Shown here: piece by piece, positions 37,545 to 46,586 of the stretch
Layout of the letters: the number at the start of each line of letters is the position of its first letter
Numbering within the stretch: position 1 is the first letter of the stretch
Assembly (NCBI RefSeq): GCF_022844465.1
Contig: NZ_JALHLP010000003.1
Location: forward strand, 62,001-126,000
DNA from: Bradyrhizobium sp.
GTDB lineage: Bacteria; Pseudomonadota; Alphaproteobacteria; Rhizobiales; Xanthobacteraceae
Reading direction: 5' to 3'
DNA length: 64,000 nt
Notes under the pieces: model-generated
What the model was told of the DNA's origin: nothing
Databases searched by the model: none
Seen by the model: only the letters and a program-made list of their open reading frames with translations
Translations under genes and position numbers: made by a program

Positions 37545-38386
37545 CGGCGCTCGAACGCATCGGTTTTATGCAAGGAAGGCTGTCGGCCATGGTCGACGGC
37601 AAGATCCAGGCTTTCCCCTGGACCGAATGGCGCGAAGAATTTTCCCGCGCCCGCGCGCTTGGCCTGCCCCGGATCGAATGGACCATCGACCAGCACCGGC
37701 TGCCGGAAAACCCGCTGAATACCCCGGCAGGGCAGCAGGAAATCCGCGAACTCTCGCGCCGTCACGGCGTCAAGACAGCCAGCCTGACCGGCGATTGCTT
37801 CATGCAGTCGCCGTTCTGGAAAACCGACGGCGAGACACAGAAGTCGCTGGTGGGCGATCTCGATCTGGTCCTTGCCTCCTGCGCTACGCTCGGCATCGAA
37901 TTCGTCGTCATTCCGCTGGTCGACAACGGCAGGATCGAGAACGACGCGCAGGCCGAGACCTTGCTGCGCGTGCTGCTCGAGCGCACCGCCTCCTTGTCGA
38001 AGCAGGGCGTCAAGATCGTCTTCGAATCCGATCTGCCGCCAGCTCCGCTCACCCGATTCATCGACGCCTTTCCTCGCGCGGCATTCGGCATCAATTACGA
38101 CATCGGCAACAGCGCCGCGCTCGGTCATGATTGTGCCGAGGAAATCTCAGCCTACGCGTCGCGCATTCTCAATGTGCATGTGAAGGATCGCCTGCGCGGC
38201 GGCACCACCGTGCCGCTCGGCACGGGCGCGGCGGACCTGGCCAAAGCCATACGGCTGATCGAGCAGTCCGGTTACCGCGGTCAGTACATTCTTCAAACGG
38301 CTCGGGCTGCCGACGGTGACCATGCCGGGGTGCTGGCCGGATATCGCGACATGACCGTGCGTTGGATCGAGGACGCCAGGCCATGA
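37541..38386 (+). CDS. TIM-barrel sugar isomerase/epimerase
   Basis: The 281-residue protein starts with GTG and has the xylose-isomerase-like barrel: GFMQGRLS, LPRIEWTID, IEFVVIPL, IVFESDLPP, GINYDIGNSAALGHD, LNVHVKDRLRGG. These supply candidate Glu, Asp, His and Asp metal ligands. It is the second such barrel in the operon; the other is fused to NeuB. It overlaps its neighbours by 4 bases. Proteins of this type isomerise or epimerise sugars and sugar phosphates or act on inositol-type compounds; which one applies here is open. Confidence 0.82.
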   Translation: MTALERIGFMQGRLSAMVDGKIQAFPWTEWREEFSRARALGLPRIEWTIDQHRLPENPLNTPAGQQEIRELSRRHGVKTASLTGDCFMQSPFWKTDGETQKSLVGDLDLVLASCATLGIEFVVIPLVDNGRIENDAQAETLLRVLLERTASLSKQGVKIVFESDLPPAPLTRFIDAFPRAAFGINYDIGNSAALGHDCAEEISAYASRILNVHVKDRLRGGTTVPLGTGAADLAKAIRLIEQSGYRGQYILQTARAADGDHAGVLAGYRDMTVRWIEDARP

Positions 38387-39144
38387 AACTCGAGATTGAA
38401 GGCCGCATCGCGTTGGTGGTCGGCGCGAGCCGCGGCATCGGCTTTGCGATCGCTGACACGCTGGCCGCCGAAGGCGCCAAGGTTGCTATGGCGGCGCGCG
38501 GCATTGATGGCCTCAAATCGGCCGCCGCAAGAATCGGCCCCGACGCCTCGTTCCATGTCGCCGACGTGACCGACCCCAGTTCCGCGCAGGCGCTGGTCAA
38601 CGACGTCGAGAAGCAGTGGGGCCGGATCGACATCCTCGTCTGCAACGTCGGCAGCGGAACCTCGGTGCCGCCGGGCGCGGAGACCGCGGCGGAGTGGTCG
38701 CGGGTGATGGATGTCAACCTGTTCGCCGCCACCAACACCATCAGCGCCGCCCGCCCCGTGATGACCCGTGGCAGCGGCGATCGCGCGATCGTCTGCGTAT
38801 CCTCGATTTGCGGGCTCGCCGCGCTCGGCGCGCCCGTGACCTACTCCGCGGCCAAAGCGGCCTTGAATGCAACCGTGCGGGGCCTAGCCCGGCCATTGGC
38901 ACGCGAGGGCATCCGCATCAACGCCGTTGCCCCCGGAAACATTCTTGTACCTGATGGTGTCTGGATGCGCAGGATTGCCGAGGACAAATCCGCCGTGGAC
39001 GAGATGCTGGCACGCGAAGTGCCGCTGCACCGGCTCGGCAAGCCGGAAGAGGTCGCCGACGTCGTCGCCTTTCTCGTCTCGCCTCGCGCGGCGTTCGTTA
39101 CCGGCACCGTGATCGTGGCCGACGGCGGCCAATTGCGGGCTTGA
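38383..39144 (+). CDS. Short-chain dehydrogenase, module A, second copy
   Basis: The 253-residue classical SDR has VVGASRGIGFAIAD at the cofactor site, VSSICGL with the catalytic Ser, and YSAAKAALN with the Tyr and Lys. The text at the end is VTGTVIVADGGQLRA. The usual NAAG position reads CNVGSG, a small departure. The ATG at 38383 lies in the overlap ATGA with the previous stop. It is less similar to the two other SDRs of the operon than those are to sugar SDRs elsewhere, so the three are not simple duplicates. Confidence 0.87.
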   Translation: MKLEIEGRIALVVGASRGIGFAIADTLAAEGAKVAMAARGIDGLKSAAARIGPDASFHVADVTDPSSAQALVNDVEKQWGRIDILVCNVGSGTSVPPGAETAAEWSRVMDVNLFAATNTISAARPVMTRGSGDRAIVCVSSICGLAALGAPVTYSAAKAALNATVRGLARPLAREGIRINAVAPGNILVPDGVWMRRIAEDKSAVDEMLAREVPLHRLGKPEEVADVVAFLVSPRAAFVTGTVIVADGGQLRA

Positions 39145-39158
39145 AAAGGAGGCGCTGC

Positions 39159-39998
39159 ATGACGGCCGCATTTGCGCGATACGACCTGCGAGGACGCACC
39201 GCGCTCGTCACCGGCGCCGGTGGATTGCTGGGACGCCAACACGTCGCCGCGCTGGTCGAGGCGGGCGCGCGCGTGGTGGTCAGCGACATCGGATCAGCCC
39301 AGGCCGACGCAACGATCGCCGCGGTAAAGACCGTCACCCCCTCAGCGGATCTCGTGCCCATCGTGATCGACGTGACGTCGCCAACCTCGGTCGGTACCGC
39401 CGGCGATGATCTCACCGGCCGCGGGATCATGGTCGATATCCTCGTCAACAACGCCGCGATTGATCCGAAGGTCACATCGAGCCCGGGCGTGATGCATTCG
39501 TCCCGTTTCGAGGCCTTTCCGGTGCCGCAATGGCAGACCGAAATCGCGGTAGGACTTACTGGCGCAATGCTGTGCTCGCAGGTCTTTGGCGGCGCGATGG
39601 CCAGGCGCGGGCGCGGCGTGATTCTCAACATCGCGTCCGATCTCGGCGTGATCGCGCCGGACCAGCGGCTGTACCGGCAGGCCGACATCGTCAGGGACGA
39701 AGAGCAGCCGGTAAAACCCGTGACCTACTCGGTCATCAAGCACGGCCTGATCGGACTGACCAAGTACCTCGCGACCTACTGGGCGGACCAGGGCGTCCGC
39801 GTCAACGCGATCTCGCCGGGCGGCGTTTTCAACCATCAGGATCCGGCTTTCGTCGAACGGCTGACGCGCCTGATCCCGATGGGGCGGATGGCCCAGGTCG
39901 ACGAATATCGGGCCGCCATTCAGTTCCTCTGCTCGGACGCATCGAGTTACATGACCGGCCAGAACATGATCATGGACGGCGGCCGGAGCGTATGGTGA
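39159..39998 (+). CDS. Short-chain dehydrogenase, PtmA-like, module A
   Basis: The 279-residue SDR starts at ATG 39159 with an AAAAGGAGG site 7 bases upstream; an upstream TTG in frame was not used. Motifs: VTGAGGLLGRQH, NNAAIDPK, ASDLGVIAPDQRLY, YSVIKHGLIGLTK, SPGGVF and YMTGQNMIMDGGRSVW. Segment by segment it parallels the module B SDR at 55528 (same PDQR, GLTK, PGGV and TGQN positions), so the two look paralogous. PtmA, an SDR of the Campylobacter legionaminic acid route, is the nearest known type by memory. Confidence 0.87.
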   Translation: MTAAFARYDLRGRTALVTGAGGLLGRQHVAALVEAGARVVVSDIGSAQADATIAAVKTVTPSADLVPIVIDVTSPTSVGTAGDDLTGRGIMVDILVNNAAIDPKVTSSPGVMHSSRFEAFPVPQWQTEIAVGLTGAMLCSQVFGGAMARRGRGVILNIASDLGVIAPDQRLYRQADIVRDEEQPVKPVTYSVIKHGLIGLTKYLATYWADQGVRVNAISPGGVFNHQDPAFVERLTRLIPMGRMAQVDEYRAAIQFLCSDASSYMTGQNMIMDGGRSVW

Positions 39999-40093
39999 GA
40001 TGAATTTCGTTGCATGCTTCTCTTCTGACCTGTTTCCCTTGCATTTAAGAATAAGGGGAAATAACGCTCTTTGAGACAGTGACGTGAGGATTC

Positions 40094-40972
40094 GTGAAAT
40101 TGAGGCTTCCCAGCACCGCGCCGGATGCGGGTAGCGTATTCAGGTTCGTTATGCCGCCGCTCTGGGATTCGAGGCGGCTGATTGCGGTGTGCGTTATCAT
40201 CACGGCTGTGCTGGTCTTCTTCCTGACAACATTCAGCCGGACCGACATTTTTAGCGGTCGCGCCGTTCTGACCATTGGCCTGGCGCCTGCCAGCAGCTTC
40301 CTGGCCCAGCGAAGCGGGCCTGCGATCGCGCCCATCGAAACGCCGCGGCAAACGGTGGCCAGGTTGTCCGATCCAGCCTTCAAGAACCAGTTACTCAAGC
40401 GGGCCGCATTCGACCCAGTAACAGCGTCGATTTCTCGAGCGATGGTGACTGCAAGCCTGCGCGGAATCTTGCCGAACAGCGGCCGAGATGTACCTATCGA
40501 GTTGTCCGCGGGCTCAGCCGCCGATGTTCGGGCGGCTTTTCGTGCGATCGCAGCGGAAGTTTCCGAATTGCACGACGCGCTTCTGGATCGACAGATACGG
40601 ATATTGCAGGACAAGATCGACGGAAACAAAGACCGGATCGCCACGTTGGAGAGGCGCTTTGGCAAACCGAGCGATCGGATCCTCAGCAGGCCGCAGGTCG
40701 AAAAGATCGGGCCGCCAAATTCTCGGGTCGCCCGCAAGCCCGCCACGGTGGTCTCGGTGTGGAGCGACCTGCACGCCTTGGTGAGCAGCGACACCACGTT
40801 GCGACAGCTAAGCGAGCCAAGCGTCCTGCGCGACGAGCCTGACAGCATTGTCATCACATACCGTTCGATTGAAGGGCTGCGCGCTTCCCTCCTGGCCGGC
40901 GCTGGGATGCTCATCGCGATGATCATCCTTACGATCGCGGTCAGTCCACGACGTCGACCACCTGAAGATTGA
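40094..40972 (+). CDS. Chain-length determinant-like protein (Wzz candidate)
   Basis: The 292-residue protein starts with GTG and has one helix near 28-46 and one near 263-282. These bracket a periplasmic region with a helical, charged stretch, IRILQDKIDGNKDRIATLERRF. Two terminal membrane helices around a coiled periplasmic part is the polysaccharide co-polymerase plan that sets O-antigen chain length. Sequence similarity to classical Wzz is weak. The next gene is a polymerase candidate, which supports the assignment. Confidence 0.65.
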   Translation: MKLRLPSTAPDAGSVFRFVMPPLWDSRRLIAVCVIITAVLVFFLTTFSRTDIFSGRAVLTIGLAPASSFLAQRSGPAIAPIETPRQTVARLSDPAFKNQLLKRAAFDPVTASISRAMVTASLRGILPNSGRDVPIELSAGSAADVRAAFRAIAAEVSELHDALLDRQIRILQDKIDGNKDRIATLERRFGKPSDRILSRPQVEKIGPPNSRVARKPATVVSVWSDLHALVSSDTTLRQLSEPSVLRDEPDSIVITYRSIEGLRASLLAGAGMLIAMIILTIAVSPRRRPPED

Positions 40973-41014
40973 GCAAACCTGGCCGGCGATGACGCTGGCG
41001 GAAGGCCTCGGTGA

Positions 41015-42454
41015 ATGGCTACGTTTCCGGAACAGATGGCCGTCGCGGTTTCCGGCGCCGCCCTCCTCCTATGCGTGCTGTATATCGCGGCCTACCGGCC
41101 CGTCATCTTTCTTGCTTTCTTCTTCATCTTGTTCACGCTGGTGTGGCGCACGGCCTCGACCGCGTTCATCGACCTCGCCGGGCCGGTCCTCTCCTCGCAA
41201 ACCGATCGCTACATTGGACCGGGATTGGCGACACCGTTGCATGTTCTGGCCTACTTTGTCACCCTGATGCCGTTCTTCGTGTTGTTGCGCCCCGCAGCTG
41301 TGCAGTACTGGCTTGCCGGCGCCGACCGGACGCGTGCGGCGCCGGGAATGCTGACTCTCTCCGACGTCACCATCGTCCTTTCGCTTCTGTTCCTCGGCCT
41401 TCTGTTCGTCGACCTCTTGCGCAGCGGGTCGATCCCGCTGTTCGCCGAGATCGAGCGGTTCGTTTACACCGCCGAGATTGCGGGCGGCGCCCATCGCTGG
41501 CTGATCCTGTACGGGAATCTTCTCGCCTTCTGGTGGGGGGTCATGTTTGCGGCGGAGAGCCTGCGCAATCGCCGGATCGACATCCGCTATATTGGAATGC
41601 TCGTGGTGCTGATGGCTTACATGTTCCTGACCGGAAACCGGTTCTCGGCTTTCTACAGTTTCGGCAGCTTCTTCGTGATCCCTCTCGCCGCCGTCGTCGC
41701 CGCAGAAATTGGCAACAGGCATTCGTCAGTTCCGTTCTTCTGGATCGGACGGACGCTTCGACGCCGTGACCTGATCGCATTCGGCGCGATTTTGACGCTT
41801 GTAACGGTCGTTTCGGCCGTGGCAATCTACAACAATCTCTCCAACGTCCGACAATTCGAAGGGGCCGAGATCCTCTCGCAGTTCTGGGAACGCTTGCTGG
41901 TCCAGCCGAGCGAACTCGGCTGGATTTCATATCAGCGGATCTTCGGCGGCCAGTGGCAGCCGGATCGCGTCTACGACTTCCTGTTTCAGGCGCCGCTCGA
42001 TGCGAGCAGGAACACTACCCCGCAGTTTCTGATGCTCGCGACCATCGGGGAGCCGCGGACCTACGAGCATATCTCGGGCGGCTTTCAGTTCGCCGGCGGG
42101 TTTCCTGAAATCTTCTTCGAACTTTTCGGGCCGATTCTAGCATGGCCATTCATTTTCGGGGCGGGCTATCTCGCCGCCGGATTGACTGCGGTAGTGGTCA
42201 AGGGCGTTATCCAGGGCCGCTACGCGAGCGCGTTCCTGTCGCTGTATGTCTTGTTCGGATTCTACGTGATGTATATCGGCGGAATGCTCAACTTCATCAT
42301 GACTCCAGTCTACTGGATCAAGATCGCAGCGCTTGCCGCCGCGTTGTTGATGGAGGCAAGGCTCGCACGGGCTGGACTGCCGCTGGCTCCGTGGGCTCTG
42401 TTTCGGATTCCGGGCAAGGCTAGTATCGTGTCGGGCAGGTTTCCTGGGGCTTGA
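41015..42454 (+). CDS. Polysaccharide polymerase candidate (Wzy-type membrane protein)
   Basis: The 479-residue protein has about ten to twelve hydrophobic segments and a large soluble loop (about 270-365) between late helices. The text TGNRFSAFYSFGSFF lies in the middle, as in Wzy-like proteins that carry a conserved TG(N/S)(R/K)FS-type turn. The loop includes NNLSNVRQF and EPRTYEHISGGFQFAGGFPEI. Wzy joins O-units in the periplasm. Wzy sequences are too variable for a firm call; assignment rests on topology and on the neighbouring Wzz candidate. Confidence 0.6.
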   Translation: MATFPEQMAVAVSGAALLLCVLYIAAYRPVIFLAFFFILFTLVWRTASTAFIDLAGPVLSSQTDRYIGPGLATPLHVLAYFVTLMPFFVLLRPAAVQYWLAGADRTRAAPGMLTLSDVTIVLSLLFLGLLFVDLLRSGSIPLFAEIERFVYTAEIAGGAHRWLILYGNLLAFWWGVMFAAESLRNRRIDIRYIGMLVVLMAYMFLTGNRFSAFYSFGSFFVIPLAAVVAAEIGNRHSSVPFFWIGRTLRRRDLIAFGAILTLVTVVSAVAIYNNLSNVRQFEGAEILSQFWERLLVQPSELGWISYQRIFGGQWQPDRVYDFLFQAPLDASRNTTPQFLMLATIGEPRTYEHISGGFQFAGGFPEIFFELFGPILAWPFIFGAGYLAAGLTAVVVKGVIQGRYASAFLSLYVLFGFYVMYIGGMLNFIMTPVYWIKIAALAAALLMEARLARAGLPLAPWALFRIPGKASIVSGRFPGA

Positions 42455-42511
42455 CTATGGCCGGGTAACGATCACCAGGCCCTCCCGCTCGTCATCGGTC
42501 TTGAAAGATGA

Positions 42512-44497
42512 TCACGGCGTCCGAAACTGCTGCAGCTGCGCGGGAGTGTTCGATAGGGCGGCGGTCAACCCAATCCGCTCGGCAAATTCCTTTCTCGTCC
42601 GCAAACGCAAGTTACGACGGATGTGACCGATATCCGCATAAAGGAACTCGCCGTCCATATAGACGTCGCATGACTCCTTTGTGCACAATCGCTCAGCTGG
42701 GATTACGGCCGAGACGTTGGGCAACGTCTTCGCCAGTTCCTTGAACATGTTGTCGATTGCAGCCGATTTTTGCATCACGACAACCGCATCTGACGAACGA
42801 ACCGCGGCAACGCAGGGGGCTCTGAGGAGTTTTGAACTCCCGGTGTGGGCACACTCGACGACAGTTTGCGGAATTTCGGGAACGGTTCCGATCAGGAAAA
42901 ATTCGCGTCCCGGAGCCGACGACTCGTTGATAATCCTGATCAACTCTCGACGAATTGACTCAAGCCCGCCGTTGACATCTCCCGCACCTATCCGCGCGGG
43001 CAAATCGAGCCAGTTGGACGTCAAAATCACCTGGTCAATGGCGGGATCGTTCTTCAGGACATTCAGCCCAATCGGCTGCATTTCCCTGCACCGTTCCATT
43101 TGTTGCGGGCCACCCATGAAGGTTATCGAAAGCTTGCCGCCGAGCACGGCTGAACACCCTGCAAAAGTGAGAAATGAACGCTCGGGGTCGGTATTGATTG
43201 CATCAACGACCGGCGCGAAGTGGAGTGCGTGGCTATCGCCCCAAATCATCGTCTTCCGCTTTGCGCTCTCCCAAGGAACTCCGAAGACACAATATGCACC
43301 CGGAACCCCTGTAATCGACGATTCCTTGCAGGGCCACTCCCACATAACGTCCCGACTGCGCATTGCCTGCGCTTCGGCAGGCAGACGCTCCGGAAACCCG
43401 TCGGCGCGCTTGACATATATTGCCGCGCCAAAAATCACCGCGACGCAGGCGATTCCGAACAAAACCGTGCGCATCGCGGGCCAACGCCGCTTTCGAAAAG
43501 GTTGCTCGACATAGCGATACGACAGCGTGGCTATGATGATCGAAGCGACTGTCACAACGATTGCTCCCACGACGCCGGGGTTGCCGTTGTTGATGTAGGA
43601 TCGGTAAAATACCCAAATGGGCCAATGCCACAGATAGAGGCTGTAGGAAATCAGGCCGATCGGCGCGAGCAGACCGAGGCGGCGACCTGCATTGGTACTT
43701 TCCGTTGCCGGCCAAATCACCAACGCAGCGCCGAGGCAGGGATATAGGGCGGACGCTCCTGGAAAGTAAATCGGCGAGATCGCCACGAAACCGAAACCGA
43801 TCAGTGCCAGTCCAACCACGGTAGCGGTCTCGCTAGCCAGACGGGAGAGAGGTGGCAAGAAGACGAGTAGCGCGCCGAGGCCGAGTTCCCATGAGCGGGG
43901 AAGCGGCAAATAGAACGCGCCTTTTGGATCGAACTGAAAATAGACAATGCTGCCGATGTAACAGGCCGCCACGCCTGCGGCGAGTATCACAGCAACAGAA
44001 GCCCGCGCACGGCCAGCAACCAGCGCGAACAGCAGCAATGGCCAGACCAGGTAGAATTGTTCCTCGACGGCGAGTGACCAAGTGTGTAGCAGCGGCATAA
44101 GTTCGGCGACTTGGTCGAAGTATCCCGTGTTGTACAGAAAGAAGAAGTTGGACGCGCCGAATGCAGCACTGGCGCTGCTGCCTGCGAGCGCGATGTAGTC
44201 GCCGGGAAACAGAAGCAATGCACCAGCTACCAGGCTTGCCGCCAACATGACCAGTAGCGCAGGCAGAATGCGCCTCATTCGCCGATCGTAGAAACCAAGA
44301 ACAGAGAATGAGCCCGCGGTTATTTCTGCCACCAGAATCTGGGTGATCAAGAATCCGCTGATGACAAAAAAAACGTCGACGCCAGTGAAACCGCCGCGAA
44401 GTGGGGCGCCATAGTGAAAGGCGAGGACGGAAAGGACGGCTACGGCCCGCAGGCCATCAATCTCGGGGCGGTAACCGAGTTTGGCTGGAACATCCAT
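42512..44497 (-). CDS. OafA/YrhL-type O-acyltransferase with SGNH domain
   Basis: The 661-residue protein has an N-terminal acyltransferase-3 membrane domain (about 1-380): YRPEIDGLRAVAVLSVL, VDVFFVISGFLIT and WSLAVEEQFYLVWPL. A C-terminal SGNH hydrolase-type domain follows (about 400-661), with MIWGDSHALHF as the Ser motif and YADIGHIRRN near the end as the Asp-His motif. Such proteins move acetyl or similar groups from the cytoplasm to surface polysaccharide. It runs opposite to its neighbours. The TTG at 44500 is in frame but the ATG at 44497 was chosen. Confidence 0.9.
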   Translation of the reverse strand: MDVPAKLGYRPEIDGLRAVAVLSVLAFHYGAPLRGGFTGVDVFFVISGFLITQILVAEITAGSFSVLGFYDRRMRRILPALLVMLAASLVAGALLLFPGDYIALAGSSASAAFGASNFFFLYNTGYFDQVAELMPLLHTWSLAVEEQFYLVWPLLLFALVAGRARASVAVILAAGVAACYIGSIVYFQFDPKGAFYLPLPRSWELGLGALLVFLPPLSRLASETATVVGLALIGFGFVAISPIYFPGASALYPCLGAALVIWPATESTNAGRRLGLLAPIGLISYSLYLWHWPIWVFYRSYINNGNPGVVGAIVVTVASIIIATLSYRYVEQPFRKRRWPAMRTVLFGIACVAVIFGAAIYVKRADGFPERLPAEAQAMRSRDVMWEWPCKESSITGVPGAYCVFGVPWESAKRKTMIWGDSHALHFAPVVDAINTDPERSFLTFAGCSAVLGGKLSITFMGGPQQMERCREMQPIGLNVLKNDPAIDQVILTSNWLDLPARIGAGDVNGGLESIRRELIRIINESSAPGREFFLIGTVPEIPQTVVECAHTGSSKLLRAPCVAAVRSSDAVVVMQKSAAIDNMFKELAKTLPNVSAVIPAERLCTKESCDVYMDGEFLYADIGHIRRNLRLRTRKEFAERIGLTAALSNTPAQLQQFRTP

Positions 44498-44713
44498 CAA
44501 TTCTACTTATTCGCACCCGTCGAACGACGAAGCACGCTAGCATCCGAACCTACATGGGGCAAGGGTAGCGCCGTTGGCGGAATGCGCCCGCGATCAACGC
44601 GCGAATGCCGCGCTCTTCTTCGGTGGTCTTTTAGCCGAAACGCCAGCCTTGTACAGGCCGCGAGGTGATTGGTATAGACGTTATCAACGGCTTGTACGTT
44701 TGAAGGGGACCTG

Positions 44714-45223
44714 GTGAATCCATCGCCGCGCCGAACTTATTTGCTTGGAGTGGGAGCGCTCCTCGTTTTCCTGATCCTGAATGTCTGGGTTGCCATCGAT
44801 CATTATCAGATGCAGTACATGGCCACGAGTCAGACCGTGGACGCATTGGCTGGAGCCAAGCAGATTGCGCAGCAGCGCTCAGCCTTGCTCGGTGCACGCC
44901 CCGACAACGGGCCGATCGATCTTCAGATGATGCGAAGGGCTGGCATACGCGTCCCGGGCTCATTCACTCAAGGTGACAGTTTTGCGTCGCCCTGGGGCCA
45001 AAGCCAGATCGTCCGACAATCCAATGTGCTGGTGTGGGACTTCTATGAGATTACGACGGCAGGATGCACGCATTTGCTCGGAAGCAGTGGTTCGATCGCT
45101 GGCGTCTTTAGCGTCGCCGCATCCGCCCGCGCCAGTGACGAAAGAAAGCCTCCCCTGACGCTCGATGCCGCCGCGCAGGAGTGCAGACGCACGCCCCTGA
45201 TGGCAAGACTGTTCCTGAAGTAA
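44714..45223 (+). CDS. Small membrane-anchored protein, possible pilin-like (PilS-type)
   Basis: The 169-residue product has a GTG start with a good AAGGGG site, one N-terminal hydrophobic segment (LLGVGALLVFLILNVWVAI), then a soluble part. RRAGIRVPGSF, SFASPWGQ and TAGCTHLL recall the PilS/type IVb pilin layout, in which a PWG motif and a Cys occur in similar order. The N-terminus lacks the classical prepilin cleavage site. It stands alone between the acyltransferase and a 470-base gap. The function is unknown and the pilin link is a weak guess. Confidence 0.5.
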   Translation: MNPSPRRTYLLGVGALLVFLILNVWVAIDHYQMQYMATSQTVDALAGAKQIAQQRSALLGARPDNGPIDLQMMRRAGIRVPGSFTQGDSFASPWGQSQIVRQSNVLVWDFYEITTAGCTHLLGSSGSIAGVFSVAASARASDERKPPLTLDAAAQECRRTPLMARLFLK

Positions 45224-45692
45224 CTGAAGTTGCTGTACGCCACCAATGCCCATTTGGTGGTTGGCCGCTGGCTAGTTTCCCCGGGGCGGTCGAATGGTCC
45301 AGGACAACGGAGTGCGGTATGGACAGCGTTTCCGTAGACCAGCGTGCAATGGGTATCACAAGTAAGACTGGTCGAGCGCGAGTGCACCAGGGTTGCCCTG
45401 TTTTGGTTGCAGTGGTAAGAAACCACCTCGCAAGAGACCCGTGCTAGGAATGTCGTTTAGCTCCCGAGACCGAGGCTCGGAAATTCCGGGCGCCGCGGGG
45501 CAGATTTGACGCTGGTCGTGCCGATTTCGCCAGTCGCCCGGATTAAGATGAAAGATATCCAGCTCGCAAATATTGTCCGGGGACAGAACGCTGCGCTGGC
45601 CGCTATTCTTGATTCATCATTCATCGGCCGCCCGTCGCCTGTCCAAACGCCAAGCCGAGGTCGGTTCGTTCCTTTGATTTGGAGAAGCTGAA
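45224..45692. other. 469-base region without a recognisable gene
   Basis: Short overlapping frames occur on both strands but none has a domain, a ribosome site or clear codon structure. The base composition is slightly lower in GC than its neighbours. It may hold the promoter of the following dioxygenase gene, which has a TTTGGAGAAG ribosome site. No repeat or transposase remnant was recognised. Confidence 0.4.
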
Positions 45693-46586
45693 ATGCAATC
45701 GCTTCGCAAGATCGCGTCGAGGGCACGCACGCAGACGCGTGTTGCGCTGTTTGGCAACAATCACTCGCTCAGGGTCAACATGAGGTATGCGGCCTATGAG
45801 GGCGCGGCGCGGCGCAGCTGGAAACCCCGTTCAAAGGCGACCGCCGAACAGCTCGCTGCCGCCAGCCGCTTCAAGACCGATGGCTTCGCTGCACTCCCTC
45901 CCCCGACGCGGATGACGGCAGAGAAGTTACAAGCCATCAAGGAGCTCGTCGATCGTCGATTTGAGCAACAGAACAACGGCTATGTCGTCAACTACGGCAT
46001 GTCTCGGCTGATCGACGGGCTTGAGCTCGTTCCCGAGATCATCGACTTCATCGACGACGATCTGGAAGCCGTCATCGAGAATTACTACGGCAGCCATTTC
46101 AAGATTTTCGCGGTGTCGTTCTATCGCACGATGCCGACACCGGACAAGCCGGACTCGAGCTTCCTGTGGCATCTCGACAACTGCCCGAAGCAGGAGATCA
46201 AGCTGATGGTCTACCTGGACGACGTGGTGGCCGATACCGGCGCGCTGAGCGTCAAGGACAAACCGTTCAGCGTCGGCCTTCGCAAGGAAGGCTTCTTCGA
46301 TCGGCGGCGCATCAACCAGTTCGTCGATCGCCTTGACGACCGCGCCACCACACGGGTTCTCGAAGGCCCCGCTGGAACCCGGCTGCTGTTTGAGAACGGC
46401 GGCTGCATCCACAAGGCGACGTCACCGAAGCGCGCTCACCGCGATGTTGCGACCTTCGTGCTGATTCCGTCAGAAATCCCCTGGCGGCCGCATTTCGCCA
46501 GAAGCCGAAACCTGCTGAGCACCAATGCAGGAATCTGCATCGATCCGTTCCGCGATCAGCCGGAGCATGTCGGCTATCAATACTAG
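45693..46586 (+). CDS. Phytanoyl-CoA dioxygenase-like Fe(II)/2-oxoglutarate oxygenase
   Basis: The 297-residue protein has the iron facial triad in FLWHLDNCP (HxD) and GGCIHKATSP (His), followed by AHRDVATFVLIPSE, where the Arg could hold 2-oxoglutarate. The core is flanked by a poorly conserved N-terminus. PhyH-type enzymes hydroxylate small organic or sugar substrates. In a polysaccharide locus, hydroxylation of a sugar or its acyl group is plausible. It starts 106 bases before the first conserved core, and the next gene overlaps its end. A second copy of the same type lies at 58787. Confidence 0.82.
   Translation: MQSLRKIASRARTQTRVALFGNNHSLRVNMRYAAYEGAARRSWKPRSKATAEQLAAASRFKTDGFAALPPPTRMTAEKLQAIKELVDRRFEQQNNGYVVNYGMSRLIDGLELVPEIIDFIDDDLEAVIENYYGSHFKIFAVSFYRTMPTPDKPDSSFLWHLDNCPKQEIKLMVYLDDVVADTGALSVKDKPFSVGLRKEGFFDRRRINQFVDRLDDRATTRVLEGPAGTRLLFENGGCIHKATSPKRAHRDVATFVLIPSEIPWRPHFARSRNLLSTNAGICIDPFRDQPEHVGYQY

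Noticed and set aside
45457..45726. Minus-strand frame overlapping the start of the first PhyH-like gene
   Set aside because: No domain, and it conflicts with a gene that has a clear iron-binding triad and ribosome site.
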